This document shows positions 46,203 through 55,287 of a stretch of DNA of 64,000 bases, one piece after another; position 1 is the first letter of the stretch; each line of letters begins with the position of its first letter. The position numbers and the translations under genes are program-made. Source of the DNA: Oceanisphaera profunda (GTDB lineage: Bacteria; Pseudomonadota; Gammaproteobacteria; Enterobacterales; Aeromonadaceae); assembly GCF_002157895.1 (NCBI RefSeq), contig NZ_CP021377.1:2170001-2234000 (forward strand), read 5' to 3'. The notes under the pieces were generated by a model. The model did no database searches and was not told the DNA's origin. It saw only the letters and a list, made by a program, of their open reading frames with translations.

Positions 46203-47321
46203 TCAGCGCAAGCGCTGAAAACGTTTATCTTCTTCAATATTAATGGGTAAGGTCATCAGTTTACCTTGGCGCAGCACGGTGGCGATTATAGTGCTGCCAG
46301 GCTTGGTTTCGGCAATCATATCCATGGCGTGACGAGTATTACGAATCGGCTCACCGTCTAATTTCAGTAACACATCCTCGACCAAGATACCGGCCTTGGC
46401 GGCAGGGCCGGTTTCGTTAATGCCTTCTACAAATAAGCCGGTACGCTCACCCATTTTCAGTAATTGCGCCATTAGCGGCGGTATATCGGCACCGCTTATA
46501 CCTAAGTAACCGCGGATCACGCGGCCGTGGCTGATCAGCTCTTGCATAATGCGCTGGGCTAACGCGTAGGGAATAGCAAAGTTAATACCGTAGCTTTCTT
46601 GATGGGCCAAGCTTTGAAAAGAGGCGGTATTAATACCGACGATTTCCCCGTAGACGTTAATGAGCGCGCCGCCGGAGTTACCGGCATTAATGGCGGCGTC
46701 GGTTTGCAGTAAGTCTTGGCGGCCATTGCTGTCTGGCCCCATGCTCGATAAGCCAGAGCGGCCCGTGGCACTAATAATGCCTTGGGTAATGGTTTGCCCC
46801 ACGTTATAAGGGTTGCCGATAGCCAGTACAATATCGCCCACTTGCGGCGCCAGTTCATTGTCTTGTGGGATCACCGGTAATTGCTCGGCACTAATCTTTA
46901 ACACCGCTAAATCCGTGGGTACATCAAAGCCGGTGACTTCGCCGTTAAGAATGCGGCCATCTTGCAGCGCCACTATTACCTGATCCGCGTCGGCGATCAC
47001 ATGATAATTTGTTAACACATAACCTTGGTCGGTCATGATCACGCCTGAGCCTAAACTGGTGGAGCTTAGCTCGGGTGCGGCATCGCCGCGCTGAAAACTG
47101 CGAGTGTAAATATTGACCACGGCGGGGCCGGCACGGTTGGCCGCATAGGAGAAGCTGGAGACGCCCACCTGTTGGTTGCGCCACCAATGTTCAAAAGGCT
47201 GAGTCTTAAGTTGCGGGAACACCACCAATAGCAATAACGCCATCAGTATCCCGAAGGCAACGGCCTGAACAATAAACTTTAGCGGTGCAAGTAAGCGCAT
47301 AGAGAATTTGGCTGTTAACAA
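46203..47321 (-). CDS. degS: Outer-membrane-stress protease DegS
   Basis: Membrane-anchored periplasmic serine protease that starts RseA cleavage in the sigma-E response. 372 residues: N-terminal helix (about 16-36), trypsin domain with VLTNYHVIAD (His), TDLAVLKI (Asp) and GNSGGALIN (Ser), then one PDZ domain (about 270-360). A single PDZ and the anchor distinguish it from DegQ. It lies downstream of degQ on the same strand. Confidence 0.95.
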   Translation of the reverse strand: MLTAKFSMRLLAPLKFIVQAVAFGILMALLLLVVFPQLKTQPFEHWWRNQQVGVSSFSYAANRAGPAVVNIYTRSFQRGDAAPELSSTSLGSGVIMTDQGYVLTNYHVIADADQVIVALQDGRILNGEVTGFDVPTDLAVLKISAEQLPVIPQDNELAPQVGDIVLAIGNPYNVGQTITQGIISATGRSGLSSMGPDSNGRQDLLQTDAAINAGNSGGALINVYGEIVGINTASFQSLAHQESYGINFAIPYALAQRIMQELISHGRVIRGYLGISGADIPPLMAQLLKMGERTGLFVEGINETGPAAKAGILVEDVLLKLDGEPIRNTRHAMDMIAETKPGSTIIATVLRQGKLMTLPINIEEDKRFQRLR

Positions 47322-47486
47322 AAGAGTTACAGCATAACATAAAGAAATTCATTGGGAGCAAAGCGGGAACTCAAGCTGTCAGCTAAAGATAAAAGCCGTG
47401 CACATCTCAGTGCTGTATAGGGTATCAGATGGTTTTTGTAGGTGCAGCGCCAGTTTTGGTACACAAAGCTAACGCTTAGCGAACAT

Positions 47487-47516
47487 AAAAAAGCAGCGCT
47501 AAACGCTGCTTTTAAT
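47487..47516 (-). terminator. Terminator downstream of degQ
   Basis: CGCTGCTTTT / AAAAGCAGCG arms (47489-47498 and 47504-47513) around CTAAA; on the minus strand the hairpin is followed by six T, so it ends the degQ transcript before degS. Confidence 0.8.
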
Positions 47517-47550
47517 TTTTACCATTATTTAACCGCCGTGGTAGGGATTA

Positions 47551-47575
47551 GCTTGGTTCTGGGCGCTCGGCGCTG
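47551..47575. repeat. GC-rich dispersed repeat at the degQ stop
   Basis: GCTTGGTTCTGGGCGCTCGGCGCT ends 3 bp from the degQ stop codon. A partner CAGCTAAAGATAAA lies at about 47379-47392, making a cassette-like unit with the terminator inside. Confidence 0.6.
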
Positions 47576-47577
47576 TT

Positions 47578-48936
47578 CTATCTCAATACTAAATACAAAG
47601 AAGAGTTACCACGCTGAATATTCAGTGCTATCACGTCAGGTTTTGCTTCTATTATCTTGCGTAATTGGGCGATATTTTTTATCCGCTTACGGTTAACGCC
47701 GATAATAACATCACCTTTTTCCAGCCCAGACATGGCCGCCGGCGAGCGCGGTGCCACCTCGGTCACTTTCACACCTTTCACGCCATCTTTGGTCTCGGCT
47801 TTGGCCAGCGTCGCGCCTTCGAGTGATTCGTTTAAGGTGTTGGCGGCAACATTTTCGTCTTCGGCGCGGGCCAAAGTCACTTCAATTTCTTGCTTTTTAC
47901 CGTCGCGGTATATGCCTAAGTTCACGGTTTTATCGGCGCCCATAGTGGCGACTTTAGCGCGTAACTCGCTAAAAGAGCGCACCGGTTTATTATCTAAGCT
48001 GATAATAATGTCACCGGCTTTTAAGCCCGCTTTATCAGCGGAAGAGTCTTCGATTACCTGACTGACGAAAGCCCCGTGCTGGCTACGATAGCCAAAGGTG
48101 CGTGCCAGTTCAGAAGTTAGCTCGCCGCCCATCACGCCCAGCACGCCACGGCGCACTTCGCCGTATTCAATGATCTGTTCCGTCAGGCTTTTCACCATAT
48201 TGGCAGGAATCGCAAAGCCGATGCCGATATTGCCGCCGTTGGGGCCTAAGATGGCGGTATTAATGCCCACCAGCTTACCTTCCAGATCGAGCAGGGCGCC
48301 GCCTGAGTTGCCGGAGTTAATAGCGGCATCGGTTTGAATAAAGTTTTCAAGATTTTCGACATTTAAGCCAGAGCGGCCCAAGGCGCTGATAATGCCGGAA
48401 GTCACGGTTTGGCCGAGGCCAAAGGGGTTGCCGATGGCAATGGCAAAGTCACCGACTCGCAGCTGATCTGAGTCGGCAAATTCGATTTCGACTAAATCTT
48501 TGGCATCTACCTTTAATAGGGCGATATCGCTTTGTTTATCGCCGCCAATTAATTCGGCTTCGTATTCTTGACCATCCATCAAGGTTATCAGGATTTTATC
48601 TGCATCAGAGATTACGTGATTATTGGTGATTACATAGCCTTTTTTAGCATCAACAATTACGCCTGACCCGAGTGCTTGAAACGGACGTTCTTGTACCTGT
48701 TCACCCTGCATCTCGGGCCCAAAGAAGAAGCGAAACGGCTCGGGCAACACTTGCCGACTGACTTTATTACCAGACACAGAGATATTGACCACCGCAGGGG
48801 TCACTTTTTCCAGCACCGGGGCTAGGCTGCGAATATCGCTACCCGCCGCCAAGGGCAATGCCGCTTGGGCGGCGGGTATGACGGCTAAGCCAATACTCAG
48901 TGCCAAAGCTGACACCAAAGGGAGTCGAGATTTCAT
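47578..48936 (-). CDS. degQ: Periplasmic serine endoprotease DegQ/DegP
   Basis: Periplasmic protease-chaperone of the HtrA family. 452 residues: signal peptide ending AQAALP, trypsin domain with VITNNHVISDAD (His), SDIALLKVD (Asp) and NSGNSGGALLD (Ser), and two PDZ domains (about 260-350 and 370-450). The LA loop (PFRFFFGPEMQGEQVQERPF) is short, which favours DegQ over DegP; location beside degS supports this. Confidence 0.94.
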   Translation of the reverse strand: MKSRLPLVSALALSIGLAVIPAAQAALPLAAGSDIRSLAPVLEKVTPAVVNISVSGNKVSRQVLPEPFRFFFGPEMQGEQVQERPFQALGSGVIVDAKKGYVITNNHVISDADKILITLMDGQEYEAELIGGDKQSDIALLKVDAKDLVEIEFADSDQLRVGDFAIAIGNPFGLGQTVTSGIISALGRSGLNVENLENFIQTDAAINSGNSGGALLDLEGKLVGINTAILGPNGGNIGIGFAIPANMVKSLTEQIIEYGEVRRGVLGVMGGELTSELARTFGYRSQHGAFVSQVIEDSSADKAGLKAGDIIISLDNKPVRSFSELRAKVATMGADKTVNLGIYRDGKKQEIEVTLARAEDENVAANTLNESLEGATLAKAETKDGVKGVKVTEVAPRSPAAMSGLEKGDVIIGVNRKRIKNIAQLRKIIEAKPDVIALNIQRGNSSLYLVLR

Positions 48937-49237
48937 ACAGATGCTCCTAATTGTCTATTAATAAGATCTATAAATACGGTCAAATAATGCGACAAGAAAA
49001 ATGAATATTCAGACTTATGCAGACCTCTGTAGGTCCATAAGAGTTCCGAAGGCTGAGCTAATATTTAAGCTCAACGCTATTAAATGGTGGCATTATTCTT
49101 CAGTTCAAGCCCATATCTTCATAAGATCAAGCACTTGTGCTTAGCTGCCCCTGCTTTGGCTCCCGTTACTTGCTCAAAGCGTAACCTAGCCAGTACACTA
49201 GCCTGCCATGTTCCATGATAGCGGTAATCATTCTGCC

Positions 49238-50338
49238 ATGAGCCCCAGTGAACGATATCAGGCCGATTTGCAGCGTGCCGACTTTGTTGAAGACAGCGCC
49301 CAGCAATTGGCGGTACGCCATTTACAGCGTTTATATGATAAGTTGCTACTCCCAGTGTTGCCTACACCTCGGCCAAGTTTTTGGCAGCAGCTTACCCGTC
49401 AACCCGCTCCGCCTGTTGAGACCATCACTGGCCTGTATTTTTGGGGCGGCGTAGGGCGTGGTAAAACCTACTTGATGGATACCTTTTATGATTGTTTGCC
49501 CTTTGATAATAAACTCAGAGTGCACTTCCATCATTTTATGCAGCGAGTGCATACAGAGCTGCAAAGCTTGAACGGACAAGTGGATCCGCTAAAAGTGGTG
49601 GCCGCCAACTTAGCCAAACAAGCGCGCATTATTTGTTTCGATGAGTTTTTTGTCTCCGACATCACTGACGCCATGATTTTGGGCACCTTGTTTGAGTATT
49701 TGTTTGCTGAGGGCATGATTTTAGTGGCCACCTCTAACATTCCTCCTGACGAGCTCTATCGCAATGGCTTGCAAAGAACGCGCTTCTTACCGGCTATAGC
49801 GCTGATTAAACAGCATTGCAGCGTGGTAAATGTAGACTCAGGTGTTGATTATCGGCTGCGCACCCTGCAACAGGCCAATCTTTATCATTGGCCATTATCG
49901 GCTGAGGCGACGGCTGCGTTGGCGGAGTATTTTGCCAGCCTAAGTTTGGGTGATGCGCGCTGGGAGCAGGAAATTCACGTTAATCACAGACCCTTGATGA
50001 CCATAGCCGAGGGCGCGGGCGTACTCTATATAGATTATGAAGAGTTGTGCTGTACCCCACGCTCTCAGCTTGATTATATTGAGCTGGCGCGGCGTTATCA
50101 CACCATCATAGTGGCTAATGTAAGGGCGATGGGCCCTGAGACCAGCGATGCGGCGCGGCGCTTTATTGCCTTGGTGGATGAGTTTTACGAACGGCGCGTT
50201 AAGTTAATCTTCTCGGCGGCGGTGCCCATGAAGGATCTTTATCACTCCGGGCTGCTCGAATTTGAGTTTCAACGCTGTTTGTCACGACTGATTGAAATGC
50301 AATCCCACGAATATCTAGCCAGAGAGCACTTGCCATAG
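49238..50338 (+). CDS. zapE: Cell-division ATPase ZapE (AFG1-like)
   Basis: Z-ring-associated AAA-type ATPase used under stress or low oxygen. 366 residues from ATG 49238 (MSPSERYQ, which aligns with E. coli); ATG 49208 would add ten residues. Walker A YFWGGVGRGKTYLMD, Walker B IICFDEFFVSDITDAM, sensor SNIPPDELYRNGLQRTRFLPAI, C-terminal RRFIALVDEFYERRVKLIFSA. In E. coli zapG (yhcB) lies between zapE and degQ; it is not here, where 301 bp without an ORF separate the genes. Confidence 0.94.
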   Translation: MSPSERYQADLQRADFVEDSAQQLAVRHLQRLYDKLLLPVLPTPRPSFWQQLTRQPAPPVETITGLYFWGGVGRGKTYLMDTFYDCLPFDNKLRVHFHHFMQRVHTELQSLNGQVDPLKVVAANLAKQARIICFDEFFVSDITDAMILGTLFEYLFAEGMILVATSNIPPDELYRNGLQRTRFLPAIALIKQHCSVVNVDSGVDYRLRTLQQANLYHWPLSAEATAALAEYFASLSLGDARWEQEIHVNHRPLMTIAEGAGVLYIDYEELCCTPRSQLDYIELARRYHTIIVANVRAMGPETSDAARRFIALVDEFYERRVKLIFSAAVPMKDLYHSGLLEFEFQRCLSRLIEMQSHEYLAREHLP

Positions 50339-50349
50339 CCTTAACTAAC

Positions 50350-50616
50350 AACGCCAAGCACCCAGCTTAGACATAAACCCAGATCTGCCACGGAATCCAC
50401 GGAAAAAGATAACAGCGAAAAGTGATTATTTAATGGTAAGGGCTAAAACGGTCCAATATTTTTTACCTAAGATAAGGGTTTCTAGGATTCGAGCTCTTAC
50501 CAATAAAAATCTTTGCTGTGTTGGCCTTATCAGAGCTGCTCCCTATTTTTCCGTGGATTCCGTGTTCTTGCGTGGCAAAAAATCTTCGTTCTCTAGTACT
50601 GGGTGTTAGGCGCTGC
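50350..50616. repeat. Intergenic cassette with GC-rich inverted ends containing a palindromic element
   Basis: The gap 50339-50908 has no gene. ACGCCAAGCACCCAGCTTAG (about 50351-50370) and TACTGGGTGTTAGGCGCTGC (about 50597-50616) are inverted, degenerate members of the GC-rich repeat. Inside is a 192-bp imperfect palindrome (next entry). Confidence 0.55.
50386..50577. repeat. 192-bp palindromic MITE-like element, copy A
   Basis: A perfect 19-bp terminal inverted repeat, CACGGAATCCACGGAAAAA (50389-50407), is inverted at 50546-50564. Inner parts also pair (AATGGTAAGGGCT near 50432 with AGCTCTTACCAAT near 50495). A related copy lies at 62245-62434. No ORF is present, so it would need a transposase in trans. 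Confidence 0.75.
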
Positions 50617-50858
50617 TGTTTTAAGCAGAATTCCCTTTCTTTAGCAGGGGTAGAATGTCAAAATATGCGCCCCCGTATCAGGGCATGATATTGGGAAGGG
50701 GCAGGGCGAACCGATTAATTTTAATGGGCATTGAAATTAGTAGGTGATTATTACGGCAACTTTACCTATAATCGCCTTGCCCACGTTACACCGCTGTCTA
50801 ACGGACGGCATCACTGTAAACAGACTAATACTCGAAGGGGTATGTGTTTGCTCGTGTT

Positions 50859-50883
50859 TTGCGCAAGTGCGCAAGTGTATAAT
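50859..50883 (+). promoter_or_regulatory. rplM promoter region with a 16-bp palindrome
   Basis: TTGCGCA-AG-TGCGCAA (50859-50874) overlaps the -35 side of a perfect TATAAT (50878-50883). The -35 itself is weak. Start would be near 50890, with a leader of about 20 nt. The palindrome may be an operator or bent spacer. Confidence 0.4.
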
Positions 50884-50908
50884 TCATTTAAGTATTTTGG
50901 GTTTATCC

Positions 50909-51337
50909 ATGAAAACTTTTGTTGCTAAGCCAGAAACCGTAAAGCGTGACTGGTATGTTGTTGATGCAGAAGGCAAAACTCTGGGTCGTTTGGCCTCTGA
51001 GATTGCGCTTCGTCTGCGTGGTAAGCATAAGCCGGAATATACTCCGCACGTTGACTGTGGCGATTACATCGTTGTAGTAAATGCTGAGAAAATTCAGGTA
51101 ACCGGTAATAAAGCCGAAGGCAAAATTTACTATTCTCACTCCGGTTTTCCGGGTGGTTTGAAATCAATCACTTTCGAAAAGCTGATTGTACGCAAGCCAG
51201 AGATGGTCATTGAGTCTGCCGTTCGCGGCATGCTGCCTCGTGGCCCACTGGGTCGTGCTATGTTCCGCAAGATGAAAGTCTTTGTGGGCGCGCAGCACAA
51301 CCACGCGGCGCAACAACCTCAAGTACTGGACATCTAA
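50909..51337 (+). CDS. rplM: 50S ribosomal protein L13
   Basis: Early-assembly 50S protein and, in E. coli, translational repressor of its own operon. 142 residues from ATG 50909 ([20 protein letters not shown]), the standard length. The ORF continues upstream to 50744 without conserved sequence. 15 bp separate it from rpsI. Confidence 0.98.
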   Translation: MKTFVAKPETVKRDWYVVDAEGKTLGRLASEIALRLRGKHKPEYTPHVDCGDYIVVVNAEKIQVTGNKAEGKIYYSHSGFPGGLKSITFEKLIVRKPEMVIESAVRGMLPRGPLGRAMFRKMKVFVGAQHNHAAQQPQVLDI

Positions 51338-51352
51338 GGCGGGATTAGGCAA

Positions 51353-51745
51353 ATGGCAGAAACTCAATACTACGGTACTGGTCGTCGTAAAAGCTCAACT
51401 GCACGAGTATTCGTGAAGCCGGGTAGCGGCAATATCGTAATTAACAAACGTTCTTTGGATCAGTACTTTGGCCGCGAAACTGCCCGTATGGTAGTTCGTC
51501 AGCCTTTAGAGCTGGTTGAAATGACCGAAAAATTTGATCTATACATCACTGTTTCTGGTGGTGGTATTTCTGGTCAGGCTGGCGCAATTCGTCACGGCAT
51601 TACACGTGCCCTGATGCAATTCGACGAAACCCTGCGCGCTTCTCTGCGTAAAGCGGGCTTCGTTACCCGTGACGCTCGTAAAGTTGAGCGTAAGAAAGTT
51701 GGTCTGCATAAAGCACGTAAGCGTCCTCAGTTCTCCAAGCGTTAA
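51353..51745 (+). CDS. rpsI: 30S ribosomal protein S9
   Basis: 30S head protein whose C-terminal tail reaches the P-site tRNA. 130 residues: [17 protein letters not shown] at the start and the conserved tail [11 protein letters not shown]. Second gene of the rplM-rpsI operon. Confidence 0.99.
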   Translation: MAETQYYGTGRRKSSTARVFVKPGSGNIVINKRSLDQYFGRETARMVVRQPLELVEMTEKFDLYITVSGGGISGQAGAIRHGITRALMQFDETLRASLRKAGFVTRDARKVERKKVGLHKARKRPQFSKR

Positions 51746-51765
51746 TTGGGACGGCGTTTTACAAC

Positions 51766-51795
51766 AAAAGCCCGGGGTTTACCCGGGCTTTTTTA
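51766..51795 (+). terminator. Terminator after rpsI
   Basis: AAGCCCGGG (51768-51776) pairs with CCCGGGCTT (51782-51790) around GTTTA, then TTTTTAT. Confidence 0.93.
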
Positions 51796-51888
51796 TATCT
51801 GCAAAAATAATTTTCTGTTGCTAGTAAAACGTTGTTTTAAATAAAAAATAATATTATAAGAAATCATTTACTGCCACTTCCCCCGACC

Positions 51889-51917
51889 TTGTAAAAGAAG
51901 GCGTTTTTCTTTAGAAT
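51889..51917 (+). promoter_or_regulatory. Promoter of petABC
   Basis: TTGTAA (51889-51894), 17 bp, TAGAAT (51912-51917), giving a leader of about 105 nt. The region 51800-51870 upstream is very AT-rich, like an UP element. Confidence 0.55.
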
Positions 51918-52029
51918 TTCAGGGTTTTTGTGGCAATTGAAACCATAATATCCGCCGCAGTTGTCACAAGCCGTCTCGAAGCATGGAACGAACTATAAAC
52001 GCGCGGAGACCAAATGGGAGAGTTTTTGG

Positions 52030-52620
52030 ATGAGCAATGCGCCAGTTAATACCGGTCGCCGCAGATTTCTAACCTGGTCAACCACAGTCGTGGGTGGGGT
52101 TGGAGCTGCTTTTGCCGCGGTACCTTTTATTGCTTCTTGGAATCCCAGCGCAAAAGCGAAAGCTGCCGGGGCACCTGTAGAAGTAGATGTGAGCAAAGTT
52201 GAACCGGGTCAGTTAATCCGAGTAGAGTGGCGTGGTAAGCCCGTATGGGTGGTCCGTCGTAACCAAGAGACGCTTGATTCGCTGACTAAGCTTGATGATC
52301 AGTTACGGGATCCCGATTCCGCTGAGCCACAACAGCCAGACTATGCACAAAACGCATATCGCTCGATCAAACCTGAATTACTCGTGACCGTAGGGATTTG
52401 TACCCACCTTGGGTGCTCACCTACTTACTTGCAAGATACCTTTGGTGAGCAGGTTCAGGGAGTGACCTCTGGTTTCTTCTGCCCTTGTCACGGTTCCAAG
52501 TTTGATATGGCCGGTCGCGTTTTCAAAAGCGTTCCTGCGCCATTGAACTTGGTGATCCCCCCTTATTATTATGTCAACGACGCCACAATTTTAGTGGGCG
52601 AAGACGGCGAAGGAGCCTAA
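52030..52620 (+). CDS. petA: Ubiquinol-cytochrome c reductase iron-sulfur subunit (Rieske)
   Basis: 2Fe-2S subunit of the bc1 complex. 196 residues from ATG 52030 (MSNAPVNTGRRRFLTW), preceded by GGGAGAG. A Tat-type RRRFL motif and transmembrane segment at the N-terminus are followed by the cluster ligands CTHLGCSP and CPCHGS. The ORF can be extended to 51961 (TTG), which I reject because of the ribosome site and family length. Confidence 0.96.
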   Translation: MSNAPVNTGRRRFLTWSTTVVGGVGAAFAAVPFIASWNPSAKAKAAGAPVEVDVSKVEPGQLIRVEWRGKPVWVVRRNQETLDSLTKLDDQLRDPDSAEPQQPDYAQNAYRSIKPELLVTVGICTHLGCSPTYLQDTFGEQVQGVTSGFFCPCHGSKFDMAGRVFKSVPAPLNLVIPPYYYVNDATILVGEDGEGA

Positions 52621-52622
52621 GC

Positions 52623-53837
52623 ATGTTGGGTAAACTCGTAAACTGGATCGACGAACGGATCCCGATGACGGCGACCTACAACAAGCACGTAGGTCAGTAT
52701 CCGGCACCGAAAAACTTTAACTTTTGGTACTTCTTTGGCTCACTGGCCATGTTGGTGCTGGTAAATCAGCTGCTGACTGGCGTCTGGTTGACCATGAACT
52801 ACAATCCGTCCGGTGACGGCGCTTTTAACTCCATCGAATACATAATGCGTGATGTGGAGTACGGCTGGTTGCTGCGTTATATGCACAGTACCGGTGCCTC
52901 TGCGTTCTTCGTGGTGGTGTATCTGCACATGTTCCGCGGCCTGATCTATGGCTCTTACCAGAAACCACGGGAACTATTGTGGCTGTTCGGTATGCTGATT
53001 TTCTTGGTGCTGATGGCTGAAGCCTTTATGGGCTATCTGTTGCCTTGGGGCCAGATGTCTTATTGGGGCGCGCAGGTTATTATTTCATTGTTCGGTGCCA
53101 TTCCGGTGATCGGCGATGACTTAACACTGTGGATCCGTGGTGACTATGTTATATCGGGCGTCACTTTGACCCGTTTCTTTGCCTTGCACGTGATAGCGCT
53201 GCCGTTGGTGTTAGTGATACTGGTGTTCTTACACATAGTGGCATTGCACGAAGTGGGTTCTAATAACCCAGATGGTATCGACATTAAGAAAGTGAAAGAC
53301 GAAAACGGTTGGCCGAAAGATGCAATTCCATTCCACCCTTACTACACGGTTAAAGACGTAGTCGGCGTGGCAGGCTTCTTGTTTATCTTCGCCTTCTTCA
53401 TCTTCTTTTTGCCAGATGGCGGCGGTTACTTCTTAGAAGCGCCAAACTTTGAAGCGGCCAATAGCCTGAAGACTCCTGAGCACATAGCGCCAGTGTGGTA
53501 CTTCACGCCTTTCTACGCCATTTTGCGTGCGGTTCCTGATAAGTTAACCGGTGTTATCTTGATGGGGCTGTCGATAGCTGTGCTGTTCTTGTTGCCTTGG
53601 CTTGACCGTTGCAACGTGCGCTCGTTCCGCTACCGTAGCAAACTGCACTTGTTGAATATCATTCAGTTTGTGATCTGCTTCATCATCTTGGGTGTGTTGG
53701 GTACTTTGCCTTCTACTCCTGTACTGACGTTGTTGGCACAAATCTGTTCTTTTGGTTATTTCGCCTTCTTTGTACTGTTGTTCTTCTACAGTAAAAACGA
53801 AAGAACCAAGCCGCTGCCAGAGAGGGTGACATTTTAA
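52623..53837 (+). CDS. petB: Cytochrome b subunit of the bc1 complex
   Basis: Diheme quinol-oxidising subunit. 404 residues, eight membrane helices; heme His pairs are in MHSTGASAFFVVVYLHMF and HVIALPLVLVILVFLHIVALH. The Qo-site motif is PVWY rather than PEWY. Two bases after petA, overlaps petC by 1 nt. Confidence 0.97.
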   Translation: MLGKLVNWIDERIPMTATYNKHVGQYPAPKNFNFWYFFGSLAMLVLVNQLLTGVWLTMNYNPSGDGAFNSIEYIMRDVEYGWLLRYMHSTGASAFFVVVYLHMFRGLIYGSYQKPRELLWLFGMLIFLVLMAEAFMGYLLPWGQMSYWGAQVIISLFGAIPVIGDDLTLWIRGDYVISGVTLTRFFALHVIALPLVLVILVFLHIVALHEVGSNNPDGIDIKKVKDENGWPKDAIPFHPYYTVKDVVGVAGFLFIFAFFIFFLPDGGGYFLEAPNFEAANSLKTPEHIAPVWYFTPFYAILRAVPDKLTGVILMGLSIAVLFLLPWLDRCNVRSFRYRSKLHLLNIIQFVICFIILGVLGTLPSTPVLTLLAQICSFGYFAFFVLLFFYSKNERTKPLPERVTF

Positions 53838-54568
53838 TGAAGAAGTTAATCATTGCTGTACTCGCCTTTTTGCCAGCCTTGGCCTTCGCCTCAGGTGCGG
53901 TCAAGCTAGACAAGGCGCATTATGACTTGACCGATAAGGCCTCATTGCAAAATGGCGCTAAATTGTTCATGAACTATTGTGCGGGTTGCCACGGTACTCA
54001 GCACCAGCGTTATAACCGCGTAGCTGAAGACTTAGGCATTCCAGAAGATGTGATGCAGGCTAACCTCAACTTTACCGGTGTACCTATCGGTGAGTTGATG
54101 AAAAACTCCATCCCAGAAAAAGACGCAGCCACTTGGTTTGGCGCCCCACCACCAGATTTAACACTGGTAGCACGGGTGCGTGGCACTGACTGGTTATATA
54201 CCTATTTGCGTTCTTTCTATAAAGATGACGAGCGTCCATTTGGCGTGAACAACCTGGTGTTTCCATCGGTGGGCATGCCCCACGTGTTGGAGCCACTGCA
54301 AGGTAGCGCTAGGTTAAAAACCCAAGTACATACCGTGGATGGTGAAGAAGTCACCACGCCCGTTGGCATCGAAGTGGATGGTAATGGCGAGTTGAGCGGG
54401 GAAGAATACGATGCTGCAGTATTAGATATCGTTAACTTCTTAGCTTACTCCTCAGATCCCATTAAGCTGGAACGTCATCGTATTGGCTATTGGGTACTCG
54501 GTTTCTTAGCTATCTTCTTTGTCTTCGGTTACCTGTTGAAGAAAGAATACTGGCGTGACGTACACTGA
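53837..54568 (+). CDS. petC: Cytochrome c1
   Basis: Heme c subunit of bc1. 243 residues: signal peptide (MKKLIIAVLAFLPALAFASG), heme motif CAGCH near residue 50, C-terminal membrane anchor (about 220-236) ending LKKEYWRDVH. Ends the petABC operon; a CGGCAATG/CATTGCCG hairpin (54598-54627) follows before sspA. Confidence 0.97.
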   Translation: MKKLIIAVLAFLPALAFASGAVKLDKAHYDLTDKASLQNGAKLFMNYCAGCHGTQHQRYNRVAEDLGIPEDVMQANLNFTGVPIGELMKNSIPEKDAATWFGAPPPDLTLVARVRGTDWLYTYLRSFYKDDERPFGVNNLVFPSVGMPHVLEPLQGSARLKTQVHTVDGEEVTTPVGIEVDGNGELSGEEYDAAVLDIVNFLAYSSDPIKLERHRIGYWVLGFLAIFFVFGYLLKKEYWRDVH

Positions 54569-54597
54569 TTAGACATCGTCTAAGCTAACTTTTGGGG

Positions 54598-54627
54598 CGG
54601 CAATGGGGCAAAAATGCTTCATTGCCG
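54598..54627. terminator. Hairpin between petC and sspA
   Basis: CGGCAATG (54598-54605) pairs with CATTGCCG (54620-54627). Only short T runs follow, so it may be a weak terminator or processing hairpin before sspA. Confidence 0.4.
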
Positions 54628-54655
54628 TTCCTGTTTATGATTTGTGGAGGATCTA

Positions 54656-55285
54656 ATGGCAGTTGCGGCTAATAAACGTTCTATCATGACGTTGTTTTCG
54701 GGTGCTGAAGATATTTACAGTCACCAAGTACGTATCGTGTTGGCTGAAAAAGGTGTCAGCGTTGAAATCAGCCAAGTTGAGCTGGATGCGCTCCCTGAAG
54801 AAATGCTGGAACTGAATGCGTACGGCACTTTGCCGACTTTGGTTGACCGTGAGCTGGTGTTGTATGAATCAGACATCATCATGGAATATCTGGATGAACG
54901 TTTTCCTCATCCACCGCTGATGCCGGTTTATCCGGTTGCGCGCGGTAACAGCCGTTTGATGATGCATCGCATCAAACAAGACTGGTATTCCTTAGTTGAG
55001 CGTATTCAGCGTAACGATAAAGCCGATGAAGCCCGCAAAGAATTACGCGAAGCTTTGTTAGCGGTAGCCCCGATATTTGGCGAGTATTCTTACTTTATGA
55101 GTGAAGAGTTCAGCTTGGTGGATTGCTACATGGCACCTTTGTTATGGCGTTTGCCATCTCTGGGTATCGAGCTGTCGGGCCGTGGTGCTAAAGAGCTGAA
55201 AGGCTATATGATCCGCTTGTTTGAGCGTGAGTCGTATCAAGCTTCCATGACCGAAGCTGAGCGCGATATCGGTGGTAAGATTTAA
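54656..55285 (+). CDS. sspA: Stringent starvation protein A
   Basis: RNA-polymerase-associated GST-fold protein of starvation and acid response. 209 residues from ATG 54656 (MAVAANKRSIM) with GTGGAGG upstream; the ORF opens at 54644. GST-like N-domain (FSGAEDIYSHQVRIVLAEKG) and C-domain. Next to sspB by 2 bp. Confidence 0.96.
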   Translation: MAVAANKRSIMTLFSGAEDIYSHQVRIVLAEKGVSVEISQVELDALPEEMLELNAYGTLPTLVDRELVLYESDIIMEYLDERFPHPPLMPVYPVARGNSRLMMHRIKQDWYSLVERIQRNDKADEARKELREALLAVAPIFGEYSYFMSEEFSLVDCYMAPLLWRLPSLGIELSGRGAKELKGYMIRLFERESYQASMTEAERDIGGKI

Positions 55286-55287
55286 CT

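Noticed and set aside
50731-50928. 65-aa ORF upstream of rplM
   Set aside because: No ribosome site or family match, and it runs into rplM in another frame; the region is the rplM leader.
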